DNA of 64,000 nucleotides from Cheiracanthium punctorium (Eukaryota > Arthropoda > Arachnida > Araneae > Cheiracanthiidae): NCBI GenBank assembly GCA_038373885.1, contig JAWZYV010019552.1, positions 761,001-825,000 on the forward strand, given 5' to 3'. Each line of letters begins with the position of its first letter. Position 1 is the first letter of the stretch. The notes beneath the pieces were generated by a model that saw only the letters and a program-made list of their open reading frames with translations, ran no database searches and was not told the origin of the DNA. Positions 10,441 to 22,546 of this stretch are shown one piece after another. The position numbers were made by a program, and so were the translations under genes.

Positions 10441-10939
10441 GCATGAAATTATTGCCGTCTTGTTCTAAAGTTATTGTCGTCTTTTATTGCAAAATTACGA
10501 ACATGGCTATAGCTTTCACATAAGAGGGGTCCAGCTATGGAGTGAGTAAGTGTGTGTGGATGTGTGTGCGTGTGTGTGTGGGGGGGGGGGTCTATTTACT
10601 GTAAAATTCGATTGACTGTCAATTTTACTATAAATAACTTGTAAAAAAATTTTAGTTACATTACAAATTTTTAAGCTTTATTTTTTTATTACCCATTAAA
10701 CTATACCGTTTACAAGTTTGATGTTCTGCTAAAATTAGAATTTTTGCCTAAATTAAGGAGTGGGGGGTGTCCAGACCCCCTGACCACAGCCCCTCCTCTC
10801 TTACATACATTCGTGTCTCGCGAGCTGATTTCTGTATTCCTTCCGTCCCGTTGCTTTATTATTTGAATAAAATTACGGTGTTTAACTGTATTCAAGCTGT
10901 ACCCTTGAGAAATTATGTAACTTTAGAATAGCTTTTTTA

Positions 10940-11130
10940 AGAATTCCGTTGCGCTAAAGACTCGAAAAAATTGAAAGTCTCTTTATGAATTGTCCTGTAA
11001 ACTGTTACAAACAATAAACCTATAGGAGATACTTGATATAAAATGCTAAAAGAAGGAATTTTTGCAGTTATTTCCCTAAACAGGTGACACTTGGTTCTAG
11101 TTCTGAAGGCCATTTTTGTGCTCATGAACA
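10940..11130 (+). repeat. Dispersed repeat family H, copy 2
   Basis: It aligns in order with 5320-5560 through AAGACTCGAAAAAATTG, a GTTACAAAC block, TTGCAGTTATTTCCCTAAAC and GAAGGCCATTTTT. Termini are not visible. Confidence 0.5.
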
Positions 11131-11726
11131 CAAAATGCATGATGCTCTATGTTGATACTACATCTCCATGTCAATAGTTCTCCTGTGGGAAGTCGAATTC
11201 AGCTGTATCAATGCTTCGAAATTGCGTAAATTAGCGCTAAGGACCCTTTTTGGGGCCCCGTACCGGGGGGGCCTGGGGTCCTTCAAAAATTTTTAACATT
11301 GAATTCACTTTATAGGAAGATAAATAACTGCACTGTGCAAAAATTTTTCCTGTATCGTCAGAGCCAAGATTTAAAGCATTTTTAAAACTGTATATTTAAT
11401 GAAATTGGGGGTATTTTGGCGGGGGGTGGCTAATTTGGGGCCCTGACAATTTTCGAATGAATTTTCAATTTGAGATGTTAATATCGAAGGTATATTATAG
11501 GATAAAATAAAAAAATTCTCTGAAGCACGTCTGAGCCAGTCACAGTCGAGACAATAATGTGGCAAAAATGGCCCTCAATGAATTCGACGTTGCTCCTCTG
11601 GGGTACTTTGACCCCCCCATAACTCCAAAACTAAAAGAGGTCAATCAAAAATATTTCAGATTTGTTCTTTCCTTTGGTAAGGCAACACAATAAAATAAAA
11701 TCATGAAATTCTGAGATGGTGATGGG

Positions 11727-11974
11727 CAGTAGCGGATCCAGAAATTATTTTTGGGAGGGGCTAAACTTTGAAAAAAGCTTATTTCACCCAAACAAAACGT
11801 ACGATGAAGCAAAATTTTAGTATAAAGTAATGTAAAACTTTTTGGGAGGGGCTAAGTTATAAAAAAAGATCATTTTACCTACTTAAAGTGTATAATAAAG
11901 CAGAATTTTACCCTTTAGCAATCTTTTGGGGGGGGGGCTGAAGCCCCCTAGCCCCTCCCCTGGATCCGCTACTG
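11727..11974. mobile_element. hAT-like MITE, CAGTAGCGGATCCAG variant
   Basis: The ends are CAGTAGCGGATCCAG and CTGGATCCGCTACTG, a perfect 15-bp inverted repeat. Inside, TTTTGGGAGGGGCTAA occurs twice (near 11750 and 11840), and a G run precedes AGCCCCTCCCC. Unlike three relatives the flanking octamers (GTGATGGG and GGGAACGC) do not match, so the insertion may be old or rearranged. Confidence 0.75.
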
Positions 11975-12279
11975 GGGAACGCCCAGCCCGATTTGCCCTT
12001 GCAATGTCTCTTAATTTATAGTGCCGTGAGTAAAGAAACATTATCTCTCAGTCTTGTTACACAATCTTAAATGAACTATTAGCACCCGGAACTCAAAAAA
12101 ATATTTCAGATGATTGTCTATAATCTTCCCCGAAGACTTGAATGAAAAACGGTGCCTTTCATGAAACTCAAAAGAAATCTCAAAATTGGAATGGCTCGAC
12201 AAAATTTTCCAAGAGTAACACACTTTTGCAAAATTGCTGATTTTTCAGATTTTCTTTTAAGTTTTGTACCAGAGATAGG

Positions 12280-12420
12280 CTTATCGTTTATTTCAGTGTG
12301 TAGTACAGCTTGAAAACAGGCTTACGAAAAAAATTTTTGAAGTGCTTGCCATTAGGAGTTTTTTGGTATTGATGTATCAAAATCACGTGATTTTTTTTTT
12401 CGGAATACCACAAGCTTAAG
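12280..12420 (-). repeat. Dispersed repeat family I, diverged copy
   Basis: Reading on the minus strand, AATCACGTGATTTTGATACA is followed by a GCACTTCAAAAATTTTT block and a CAAGCTGTACTACAC end, the same order as in the family I copies. It abuts the endonuclease relic at 12425. Confidence 0.45.
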
Positions 12421-12424
12421 GATG

Positions 12425-12640
12425 TTCTATTTTGAAAAGAAAGTCACGGAACTTTTGAAGATCTTTAAGAACAAACAAATGATCCTGAAACATCTGCCTA
12501 TTTCAAATATTTTTTCGTGTTCCGTCAAACACATCTTTGAAATTGAAATCTACCTTAAACTCGCCTACCAAAACTATTTTACAATGTTCGCCAGGTACAG
12601 TCTAATTATACTTTCCCTTGTAGTAAACTGTCGCGTTCTC
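12425..12640 (-). pseudogene. Endonuclease (EEP-type) domain fragment
   Basis: On the minus strand a short open stretch reads PGEHCKIVLVGEFKVDFN and then FKDVFDGTRKN before a stop. The pattern matches two other fragments in the window, PGE.C..VLVGDFNADFDSEE near 15830 and its relative near 62870. VGDFN is the conserved Asp-Asn motif of the endonuclease/exonuclease/phosphatase fold found in LINE and Helentron proteins. Here D and N are already changed to E and K, so the domain is dead. Confidence 0.5.
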
Positions 12641-12686
12641 TTCTAGCCCAACTGGAAAATACCGCCAAGCTTGCCTCAGTTCTGGC

Positions 12687-12840
12687 CGTCGACCTAACCG
12701 TTCGGAGTTTGCCGTGGTTTTCTCCGAAACTTAGTGTAAATACGGGTTAGGATCCCTAAGAAAGATCCCCCCCCCCGGAGGGAACCCCACCCATAGGCCT
12801 TGATCTCTCGTGCAGATATTTGGCCTTAAGGCCCCTCCTC
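12687..12840 (+). mobile_element. SINE type 2, 5'-truncated body
   Basis: It contains GTCGACCTAACCGTTCGGAG, TTTGCCGTGGTTTTCTCCG and GGGTTAGGATCCCTAAGAAAG, matching the body of the SINE at 3055 but lacking the head with Pol III boxes. A C-rich run of variable length interrupts the tail. Confidence 0.65.
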
Positions 12841-14367
12841 AGACAGAAATTTTTCCGAGTCGAGTTTTGAGGAACAATTTCCTACCCCCCACACAAAAGC
12901 TCCTATCGCGAAATGCGATAGCTCGCGTGTCCGTTACTGATGGGAAATGTATGACCCGTTGGCGGGTTGGGAGATTTTGACCTGTGACCTCCATCTACAT
13001 GCTCCCGCTGCCTGAGCAAAATTTATTTTCAGTTGAGTGTATTCGTTCGAACAGATTTAAATTGCAGAATACTCAATGATAAATTACAAGTATAATAAAA
13101 AATTTATTTAATTTGCAAAGGAGACTGCCATTTGTAAAGTGTTGTTATAAAAATTAACATTTTAAAAGAAAATATCGAGGCGCGAATATGAGAAATTTGA
13201 CATCGTAATTATTCTACTATATAGTTACGCTGAACCCTGACTGGCTGACTCAATTTGTAAAGATTCCAGGCAAACCACTTCGATGTAAATATTTTACCTC
13301 CATTACTCCAAAAAGATTAAAAACCAGAAAAAGCTAATAACACCCACACCATTCATACGATCCGCTTGAAATTTTTCATAACTATGTATAAAAATATAAA
13401 AAACAATCTCTGTTACTTTGAAAATCTGAAAACCCACCGGTTCCCTCATTTTTTAAGAGATTTTTTGCCATTTTCAGCTCCATTTTATTTCAGAGATTCA
13501 AAAAAGCGAATAATTGAGTGACAAAATTAGACTTTCAAAGTTAAAAAATTGTCATATTCACGTCACGGTTATCTATCTACCTTTGAAGAGAAAATTGAGA
13601 TTCATTCCTTTAAAATTGTTTTTCTAGATTACATAGTTTATTTATTTTTTCACAAATAAATCGTCTGCATGGATATGAGAATGACTGTGAACACAAAACG
13701 AAATCTTTTGAATGCCATAAGTTTCCGCGCGTTTCTAGAAGAGGATGAAATTCGATTTGGGTGTATAATAAAAATTGAATAGGAAGTTATTTATTTTAGG
13801 TAGACCAATACTAAATGTATTCAGTGTAGACATTTTCGTCGAATGTTTTTTCGACAACTCAGCCCCCCCTCCATCCCCCACGTCCTACGCACCGTTTCGA
13901 CACGTTTGAAAAGTGCCCGCCGTGACAAATCGTGTAGACAAGTTATGTCGACGCTAAAAATACCTGATTTTCTATTTAGCACATGAGTGCTATTAAAATC
14001 AAAGTTTCTTTACTAATTGCACTATGAACTTAACATTAACAGACAAGTTATATCGTTCCCAAAATGGGGTGGAGGTTTAGCTATTCGAGGACAAACTCCA
14101 AAATTTGGTATGTTCAGCATTTCTCCCCCACCCCCACCCTCCGCCCCCTTATAAATTTTCTCCAGTCTTCAGCGCCATTGAATTGTGTAAAATGCTGCTC
14201 AAAGTCGCACGATTTCGTAAGAGAACTGCCCTTATCCGATATCCGCACGTCAGAGACTGAAACGCGAGGTTCCATGTTACCCAAGACAGAGTTTCACTGA
14301 ACCCACATGGGGACCCGTGCAGGCATTTGTCATGGGGTTTCCTTTCGTAGGTACCTTTTCAGTTTAC
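12841..14367. other. Unassigned AT-rich stretch
   Basis: I see no gene, element end or tandem array. C-rich runs occur at about 13862 and 14124. A 78-residue plus-strand frame at 14064-14300 has no recognisable domain. Confidence 0.55.
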
Positions 14368-15048
14368 AAAAATCTGGAGTGACTCCACTCGACTTTCCGA
14401 ACACTTACGATTAAGATCATGACCAAGCATTTAAATCAATTTTAATCGATGAATGATTCATATATATATACCAAAATGAAGCTCCATCGAATGTATCGTT
14501 TAAACGCTAGCGCACTTTCAAGAATGTCTCTCCATAGGCTATAATGTAAAAGGAATTTTTGGCGTAGCCCTGTAGAAAAACTATAAGTCCTATACACATC
14601 AAAATCGATACCGGTCTTACGATGGTGGTTTATAACATGTACACCCAATTTGAGCTCAATCGAATGGACCGTTTAAACGCTAGCGCACTTTCCAGAATTT
14701 TCCCCCATAGGCCATAATGTAACAGAAATCTTTGTCGTAGCCCTGTAGAAAAACTATAAGTCCTATACACACCCAAATCAATACCGGTCTTGCGACGGTG
14801 GTTTATAACGTATATACCCAATTTGAGCTCCATCGCATGCCCCGTTCAGGAGCTATCGTGTTCACTCACATACACACAAACACACATACACACACACACA
14901 CACACACATACATACATACATCTCGTAAAAATAGCATAAATGAATTCAGAAGACCTCAAAACGTGTCAATACACCAAAATCTCGAATTCGAATTTTTTCA
15001 TGATGACAATACTTTCCTTACATGGTACATGTTCGGAAAGTAAAAATT
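14368..15048 (+). mobile_element. Family B microsatellite-bearing module, copy 1
   Basis: It starts AAATCTGGAGTGACTCCACT, where TGGAGTGACTCCA is a small palindrome, and ends TGTTCGGAAAGTAAAAATT. ACTTTCCGAACA near the left and TGTTCGGAAAGT at the right form an inverted pair. Inside are two tandem units of 172 bp (landmark CGTTTAAACGCTAGCGCAC at 14498 and 14670), then GGAGCTATCGTGTTCACTC, a CA-rich microsatellite at about 14870-14920, and CATCTCGTAAAAATAGCAT. No coding capacity. Copies of the same layout are at 17287, 20160 and 45411 (reverse). Confidence 0.85.
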
Positions 15049-15237
15049 AGAAAGCTTGGAACAACAGGCTATAGATGCTTGAAGCTTTTTTTGCAAGTGC
15101 AAGCAGACGAACTTTGGTACCACCCAAAACGATCCTATTTGGTAAACATTCATGATTTTACTCAAAATGCTTTATTAAAACCCTTTTTCCAGTATAGTTT
15201 ATCAATATTACGATTATGATTATTGAGAGTTATTAGG

Positions 15238-15292
15238 TTTTTTTTTTTTTCCTCTAGGGAGAGAGAAGCGAGATTTTTTTTTTTTTTTTTTT
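15238..15292. repeat. Two poly-T tracts
   Basis: Two T runs of 13 or more flank a short CTAGGGAGAGAGAAGCG spacer. They may be the tail of a retroposed sequence, but no body is recognised. Confidence 0.8.
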
Positions 15293-15589
15293 TAAATAAA
15301 CGATACGTTTCTACAAAGTACAGTAGGAACATCTCTTGATTTGAGGGCTCGGTTCGGTTGCCCTGAATGCTCTTACTTTCGTCAGTCTCTGATCCTGGGG
15401 GGGGAGGGGACTATTCCACTCACAGCAATACGCAGGCATCGATATTTTATCTTACACCGCCCCCCCCCCAAATCCGTCTGATACGATGCATCCTGTGCCT
15501 TTCGTAAAATTTGCATACTTTTTCCTGCTGCTTTTTTAAGCATTTTGTTGACATTTTAAAAAACCGGTTTTGCATTCATTCATAAAATA

Positions 15590-15842
15590 ATTGAGGAAAA
15601 ATTTCAGAATTTTCAGGAAAGACGGCATGCATCCTATCAGATGCTAGAAGGTGGAGAAGAAAATAGAGAAAAAATCCTGTGCTATCCACTACTTTTCTTT
15701 CTTATTCCATGCAGTTGGAAAATATATCATTATTCCCGAGTGTGCCGTATTTGTCTTCCTCGTTCCACAAAACACTTCTTCCGAATCGAAATCTGCATTA
15801 AAATCGCCAACTAAAACTTTTTCACAACATTCGCCAGGCCTA
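15590..15842 (-). pseudogene. Endonuclease (EEP-type) domain fragment with intact VGDFN motif
   Basis: On the minus strand the frame reads PGECCEKVLVGDFNADFDSE and then EVFCGTRKTNTAHSG before it decays. GDFNA is the hallmark catalytic motif of EEP endonucleases of LINEs and Helentrons. The frame opens without a nearby ATG and ends after about 45 codons, so this is an internal piece. Relatives: 12425 (−), 47236 (+) and 62838 (+). Confidence 0.6.
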
Positions 15843-16009
15843 TTCTAACTTTACTTCTAATTTGTAATAAACTGTAGGGTTTGTCAGTTTTTTGCCCAAT
15901 GTGGAAGATATCGCCAAGCTAGGTTCAGTTTTGGGGACTTATTTTGGCCACAAGCTTGACGATAAGTGTAAAAAATTGCAGATCTGGGCGATTTTCAAAA
16001 TTTTATACT

Positions 16010-16552
16010 CCTAGATCTAGAGACCCTTTTTTGCAGCAGCTGGCTGTGCGAAGGCGTCTCTAGATCTGTGGCACGCGATGAACGTTTCGATCGTCCGCCA
16101 CATGGGAGCCGGCAGCATAGGGCAAGGGGGGATAGTGCCCCCCCCTGGATTTTTGTATGCAGTGTTTTCCCTTGCTTTTTTGCTCTTTCCAACATGGTAA
16201 CCATACGATGAAGTAGTCTTTGCCCCCCCCCCCTGGGAAAATATTCTGCCGGCGCCCATGGTCGGCCATCTTGCTGATAGTTAAGTCGAGCGATGGCAAC
16301 AGCTGCCCTTTTTTCAGCATTGGGCCATCTATCCGGCATTTCTCGCATTCTTCCATTTTTCAGCAGATGTCAGTGCTGTTAAAAATAATTTTTTGACGAG
16401 AAATGACGTGCTAAAAAATAAAGGATTCTCGTGGAGCTCTGTCACCCGCAACCATTTTTATAGAAATCCAATCTATTCTTCGTGACTGTCAACAGTGAAA
16501 ACGTCCGAGTTGGGTGTTCCCAGATCGGGAACTCTGCGCGTTAAGAGGTTAA
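16010..16552 (-). mobile_element. Family A TTAA foldback element, truncated and interrupted
   Basis: The minus-strand left end is TTAACCTCTTAACGCGC at 16552. Reading leftward, the subterminal hairpin, the CTTCGTGA.. block and the first foldback arm follow to the palindrome centre near 16045, where the element is cut at about 16010; the second arm and right TTAA are missing. A separate hAT-like MITE (16101-16260) sits inside the arm, so it inserted later. Confidence 0.85.
16101..16260. mobile_element. hAT-like MITE nested in family A
   Basis: The ends CATGGGAGCCGGCAG and CTGCCGGCGCCCATG are a 15-bp inverted repeat with one mismatch. The flanking octamers GTCCGCCA and GTCGGCCA differ at one position. 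Uninterrupted family A copies have a single GTCCGCCC here, so both the duplication and the empty site are visible. The interior has C runs and cannot code for a transposase. Confidence 0.85.
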
Positions 16553-17286
16553 AGAAGCATCCTTAATAAATCAATATAAAATGTTTAAACGGCATATTTT
16601 GAAAATATCTTGCTTTGCTTATGGGAAAACTAACCCACCTTCACCCATAATTCTTATCGAGGAATCTTGTTTATTTCAACCCAAGCCATCCCTCAACCTT
16701 CTAGAACCCTCGATGTTTTTCTAGCCGATTGTTTTAAAGGCATAAATTACGATCCGGACCTCCTAATGAGCTAGCCCAACTGTAGAACAGACTGGCGCTA
16801 GGAAGATGGAAATAAGAAAACCAGACGCCCCTTCGGCATGTTAAGCGGACTCATTAGCGCCCGTTTCTGTGAATTATTGTGTTTTGGTTTGTTATCGGGG
16901 CCCAGCAACTGATCATCGTGTTGAAGATGCTTGTTCGTTATTTACCAGGCACATTTGGCGTCGCTGGGTGGTGATTTTCAACACTTCTGAAAATAATTCA
17001 TGATAGTCCGTCTGTCTGCACTCTAACTGGGGTCGATAGACCTATTACAGTTTGTCAATGAAATAGCCAAATGCCGGAGCCCTTCATCCAAAATACAGTT
17101 GTCGGGACGTTTTTCAGCATCGGAGATCTAGTTTACAAATTTTAGATTTCATTTAGAGAAAAAAAAATATGGGATATTCTCTTCAAGAACTGTCTTTTTT
17201 TTAATATTAAACTTTATCTTTCCAAGTATTTACAAAATGCTTCTTGAATTTAAAAAAATGCAAAATACAAAATGCTTCTTGAATTT
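16553..17286. other. Unassigned stretch
   Basis: No gene or bounded element recognised. At the right end the phrase CAAAATGCTTCTTGAATTTA repeats, starting an AT-rich degenerate repeat that continues after the family B insertion (17977-18110). Confidence 0.55.
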
Positions 17287-17976
17287 AAAAAAATCTGGAG
17301 TGACTCCACTCGACTTTCCGAACACTTACGATTAAGATCATGACCAAGCACTTAAATAAATTTTAATCGATGAATCATTCAAACATATATACCAAATTGA
17401 AACTCAATCGAAAGCACCGTTTAAACGCTTGCGCACTTTCAAGAATTTCTCCCCATATGCCATAACATAAAAGAAAGATTTGTCGTAGCCCTTTAGGAGC
17501 ACTATAAGTCCTATACACAACCAAATCAATACCGGTCTTAGGATGGTGGTTTATAACATGTATACCGAATTTGAGCTCAATCGAATGTATCGTTTAAACG
17601 CTAGCGCACTTTCAAGAAATTCCCCCATAGGCCATCATGTAAAAGAAATCTTGGTCGTAGCCCTGTAGAAAAACTATAAGTCCTATACACACCCAAATCA
17701 ATACCGGTCTTGCGACGGTGGTTTATGAGATATATATCCAATTTGAGCTCAATCGAATGCTCCGTTCAGGAGCTATCGTGTTCACTCACATACACACAAA
17801 CACACACACACATACACACACACACACATTCACACATACACACATACATCTCGTAAAAATAGCATAAATGGATTCAGAAGCCCTCAAAACGTGTCAAAAC
17901 ACCAAAATCTCGAATTCGAATTTTTTCATGATGACAATACTTTCCTTACATGGTACATGTTCGGAAAGTAAAAATT
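17287..17976 (+). mobile_element. Family B microsatellite-bearing module, copy 2
   Basis: Same start (AAATCTGGAGTGACTCCACT), two 172-bp-type tandem units, GGAGCTATCGTGTTCACTC, CA-rich microsatellite (about 17798-17850) and end (GTTCGGAAAGTAAAAATT) as copy 1. It is inserted in a simple sequence rich in CAAAATAC and CTTCTTGAATTT phrases, parts of which appear on both sides, which helps to place both boundaries. Confidence 0.85.
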
Positions 17977-18984
17977 CAAAATACAAAATACTTCTTGAAA
18001 TTCAAAAATACAAAATACATTGATTCAAATACTAAAATACAAAATACTTCTGGAATTTAAAAATATACATGCAAAATACAAAACAAATTTATTTTTAAAA
18101 TACATGTAAAAATTTTAAAGCATTTGAATTCAGAAGAAGCTAAATTTTCCACCGAAGACCTCTAAATTTAAATACATTTTAACAAGAATGACAAAAGCAA
18201 TGTTAATATATGTGTTAAGGAAGAGGTGCTGTTTGTTTTTTTACAGCATTGCCTTTCAAAATTTTATCTTTATAGCAATAAGATCAGAGACAGACCATTT
18301 CTGATAAATTACATTAATACTCAAAACGCAATGAAAACTATTTTATCACGGAATGTGTGTATTGTTATGGACTGTGTACCCTGGTCCCTTTAAAACCCTC
18401 TCGGACCTGATTCAGTAATTTCTCTCGTGCATATTTCTTTTGAATAATGAAGATTAAATTTGTTACACAATTTAATCTCTAATATAGAGATATTCTAACT
18501 ATATAAACTGTAATCATATGGTTATAGTATTTAAAGATAGTCTAATAATTGTGAAGAGTTTTACATACTTAGTTTTTTCCCACCTATGTATCAGAATGTT
18601 TTCTAATTATTAATAATTATGTGTAAATAGGTGGGGGTAAAGCACTTCCTAAAAAGATTTTAGCTCCTTCTAGAAAGATTAAATATTTTTAAATGAGCGA
18701 TGGAACCCGTTAGTGTGCGAGTGTTTTTTATTCGAGGGGGAGGGGGGGAGTGAGCCACAACACGTCGAGATATTCAAAAAGCTTACCCAGTTACGCTACA
18801 GTAAATACATGATAGTAGCTTTACTAATACTAATTTAAAGGAGGAATTCAGGTGGTTAACAAGATTCACTTAAAGATAAACAATTATTGTTAAGCAATAA
18901 AATGTGTGTATAATTACAAGAAACTTAATTAAGAAGAGGATAATTTTAATTTTTTTCACTTCTTTCACTTATCCTGAAACATCA
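17977..18984. other. AT-rich degenerate repeat and unassigned sequence
   Basis: From 17977 to about 18110 degenerate AAATACAAAATAC phrases dominate. The rest is AT-rich with a G run near 18737 and no supportable feature. Confidence 0.5.
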
Positions 18985-19571
18985 TTAACCCCTTAAAGGT
19001 CGTATTATTTTCAAGAAGATGGTCATAAATGTGCCTATTTTTTTTTTATTCAAGAAAATTTATAAAAAATAAATGTACGTACAATATAGGTATTCGTTTT
19101 AAGGTTTGAGACATTTTTTAGCATTCAATAAAAAATTAAATTTCTAGGAATAGCCAACATTTAGGGTTAATGTGACTGAATGTTTTTCAGTGGAAATTAA
19201 AAACATATTTTTTAAACACTAAAAGAGATTTTTATTAAACTTACTTCATAATATACATAAATATTTGTAACGTGTTCTTTGGACATAGGTGAGAGAGTGA
19301 GCTAAATGTGTAAAATGCATGGCAGAAGTAACCGTACTGCTACCATCTATTTTAAAATAAACTAACTCCAATTAACTTAAAAATAGTCTTGTACTGTGAT
19401 CTGTTGTGTAAAGTGAGATATAAAAAATTACTGTGCAAAAGAATTGAAATGTTCTGATCTTTCAGGCGAATATCTTTTAAACAGTCTACCCCGGAAATAT
19501 CACGGGCACGAGAAATAGGGAGGAAAAGCTCAGCCCGTGATTTTGACGTGAGCGAGAAGGAAGGGGGTTAA
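18985..19571 (+). mobile_element. Family F TTAA element, complete copy
   Basis: It begins TTAACCCCTTAAAGGTCG and ends AAGGAAGGGGGTTAA; both ends thus carry TTAA and a CCC start, as in piggyBac-like elements. Internal landmarks are GTCATAAATGTGCCTA, GGTATTCGTTTTAAGGTTT, CCCGGAAATATCACGG and AAGCTCAGCCCGTGATTTTG. It shares this order with 42440-43755 and with the broken copy at 19835. No transposase frame. Confidence 0.8.
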
Positions 19572-19834
19572 GAAATCCGTCGAAGATACGCTGAAAGGAA
19601 GCGGATCCAGATCAATTTTATCCGTTCTAACGGATCCGAAACTTTTTTTTTTCTGCGGATATCCCGGCACACCTCCAGTCTCAGCTGCCATAGACCGTCT
19701 TCTATTGGAATTCTTTCGAACGCTCCTATAAAGGACTGCCAAAGACTTGCTGGAGAACATTCTTTTGTAATCCTCAGCAGCATAAACTCGCATTGTGTTT
19801 TGCTTGAAATATCCAAATATATCTAAAGTACGTT

Positions 19835-20904
19835 TTAATCCTTTAACGGTTGTATAACATTCAAGAAAACGGTTACTAAAAGTGCCTATATTTTCTAATC
19901 CAGAAAATCGGTTGAAAGTAACTGCATGCACACTATAGGTATTCATTTCGAGGTTTTGGACATCTTTTGAGCTTTAAGAAAGAAAAAAAATTCAATTTCT
20001 TGGAAAAGCCAGCATTGAGGTTTATTGTCACTGAATGTGTATTTTCTAGTAAGAGAGGACTCATTTAAAAATATATGTTTTAAACACTCCAGGAGAATTT
20101 TATTCAACTGACTTCGTAACATAAATAAGGAGTTGTAAAGTTTTCTTTGAACATACTTCAAAAAAATCTGGAGTGACTCCACTCGACTTTCCGAGCACTT
20201 ACGATTAAGATCATTACCAAGCACTTAAATAAATTTTAATCGATGAATCATTCAGCAAAAATTCTTAGTTTTCTTCAATTTGAGCTCAATCGAATGTGCC
20301 ATTTAAACGTTAGCGCACTTTCGAGAATTTCCCCCCATAGGCCATCCTGTAAAAGAAATCTTTGTCAAAGCCCTGTAGAAAAACTATAAGTCCTATACAC
20401 ACCCAAATCAATACCGGTCGTGCGACGGTGGTTTATAACCTATATACCCAACTTGAGCTGCATCGAATGTCCCCTTTAGGAGCTATCGTGTTCACTCACA
20501 TACGCACAAACATACATACACACACACATACATACATCTCGTGTAAACAGCATCCATGAATTCGGAAGACCTCGAAACGTGTCCATACACCAAAAATCTC
20601 GAAGTCGAATTTTTTCAGGATGACAATACTTTCCTTACAGGGTACCTGTTCGGAAAGTAAAAATGAGCCAAGATGGCAAACTGCATATCACCAATACACG
20701 TATTGGAGTAGTGCTGCACTCTATTTAGAAATGAACGAACTTCGGATGAATTTAAAAATAGTCTGGTACTGTCATGTATTGTGTGAAATGAGGTATGAAA
20801 AAAATTCGCGCATATTCGAAAATATATAAGAATTGGGGTGCTCTGATCTTTCTGGCGTATAATATTTGAAGACTCTTGCCCGAAAATATCACGGCTTTAA
20901 AAAA
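19835..20904 (+). mobile_element. Family F TTAA element, broken by a family B insertion
   Basis: The left end TTAATCCTTTAACGGTTG aligns with the family F start, followed by CTAAAAGTGCCTATATTTTC and GGTATTCATTTCGAGGTTTT. After CTTTGAACATACTTC the sequence switches to family B at 20160 and resumes at 20665 with GAGCCAAGATGGCAAACTGC, ending at CCCGAAAATATCACGGC without the right terminus. Minus-strand frames across it (93 and 138 residues) are not conserved in the other copies. Confidence 0.75.
20160..20664 (+). mobile_element. Family B microsatellite-bearing module, copy 3 (nested)
   Basis: It begins AAAAATCTGGAGTGACTCC and ends GTTCGGAAAGTAAAAAT, with only one 172-bp unit instead of two, then the CA/TA microsatellite at about 20505-20535. 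Comparison with the two other family F copies shows what the target looked like before insertion, so this copy fixes both ends of family B to within a few bases. Confidence 0.85.
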
Positions 20905-21239
20905 TCATTAAGAAAGAACAAAGGATGATAATCGCTGAATGATGAAAATGATGAAAAATGTCCCGTTTGCACGAATGGCATCCGAAAGGGGGTAGATTTT
21001 TTATTTTAAAGGGGAAAAAAAGTTAGTTCAAAAATGACTGATAGGGGCCACTGATGTTGAATATGGGAAGCAAATTGATTCAAATGAGGTATGTATTAAA
21101 ATAAAATGAGCAGAAACACAATTCTATATTTTCAAAGATTTATTTTGCAGTACGAAATTTCCTCAGTGCATCTGTTGCTGATTCGTCATTCTTATAAAAG
21201 AGCTGGATAATCAGCGGTTTATCCTGTAACGTCAGCATC

Positions 21240-21660
21240 GATTGAAGAGTCCGCGTGCATTTAACGGTGTTATTCGAAAAAATCATGGGATTTTGGTACA
21301 TAATTACAAATAAACTGATGATGCCAGGCACTTCAACCTTTTGAAACTGTCTCTTTACAAGCTGTATTACATACTGCGAAGACAGGCCAATCTGTATCCG
21401 TTTCAAAATTTTCAGAAAAAATTCTTAAAAATCGAAATTTTCGCAAAGCGTGTCACTCTTCGAAAAATCTTGCAGCTCCAATCCCTGTTTAAGAATTTTT
21501 TTCTGAAAATTTCGCAAATGCCACAGCGTTTTCGCTTATCGCAGTGTGTAAAACAGCTTATGATGAACCCTCTGGACTTTTTTGGAGACCATGGTGCTAT
21601 TAGTTTATTTCAATTTGTGTACCAAGACTAAAAACAGAGTTCTTTATTTTCGAAGAACAG
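21240..21660 (+). repeat. Dispersed repeat family I, copy 3
   Basis: It aligns in order with 10030-10440: TTCGAAAAAATCATGGGAT, GCCAGGCACTTCAACC, GTCTCTTTACAAGCTGTA, GTGTCACTCTTCGAAAAATC, CGCTTATCGCAGTGTG and ACCAAGACTAAAAACAGAG. Overlapping frames of about 90 residues on both strands are not preserved between copies. Confidence 0.65.
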
Positions 21661-22170
21661 CCTTAAGTATTTTATTGACAACACGATTTGCATAAATCAT
21701 CTTGGTGTATGCATAGTAGCGTCACCTATCGGCCATTTTTTAAAACTATTTTTTTTTTGTTCTTAAAAAAATCCACCCTCTCTCTTACGCCATTCGTGAA
21801 AAGCGCTCATTTTTTTTATCATCATTTGTTCTTTCTTAAAGTGTGCACGAACTTTTGAAGCATCCGGTACTTGTAGTCGAGATGCTACAATAATTTGTTG
21901 GATTGTATTTAATATTCTGTCCGCCCGTATTTTCCCTACTTTTCGAGGATTATGAAATAGTTTTTATTTTAATTCTCTGAAAAAGACCGCAAGCAATTTC
22001 GATTTATGGTTTTTTTACTTCGTGAAATTGTGAAAACACAATAACTTTCCAAGCACGCGAACCTCTTAAAACTTGTTGACGGACCACCAGTGGTTCACGA
22101 GCCACCAGTTGGGAACCACCGATCTATATTAATTGCTAGAAATAAGACTTTATCAAAGTCTTGTATCCTA

Positions 22171-22546
22171 TTAACCCTTTAACGCGCAGTGTTCCCGCTC
22201 TGGGAACACCCAACTCGGACGTTTTGACTGTTGCCAGTCACGAAGAACAGATTGGATTTCTATAAAAATAGTGGCGGGTGACCTAGCTCCAAGAGAATCC
22301 TTTACTTTTTAGCACGTCCTTTCCCGTCAAAAAATGTCACGATTCTTTTTAACAGCACTGCTGAAAAATGGAAGAATGCGAGAACAGCTGGATAGATGGT
22401 CCCATGCTGAAAAAAGGACAGTCGTTGCCATCGCTCGACTGAACGACCAGCAAGAGGGCGGACGATCGAAACGTTCAACGCGTGCCACAGATCGAGAGAC
22501 CCTTTTTTGACGCAGCTGGCTGCAGCATTGCGCCTCGAAGGGTTAA
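22171..22546 (+). mobile_element. Family A TTAA foldback element with second arm deleted
   Basis: It begins TTAACCCTTTAACGCGC and ends CGAAGGGTTAA. The first arm runs to GACCCTTTTTTGACGCAGCT near the palindrome centre, then jumps directly to GCATTGCGCCTCGAAGG, losing almost all of the second arm. This is the kind of deletion expected when a long hairpin is replicated or broken. Confidence 0.88.

Noticed and set aside
19530..19946. 138-codon minus-strand frame
   Set aside because: It bridges the ends of two family F copies and the unassigned spacer between them; composition is AT-driven and no domain is seen.
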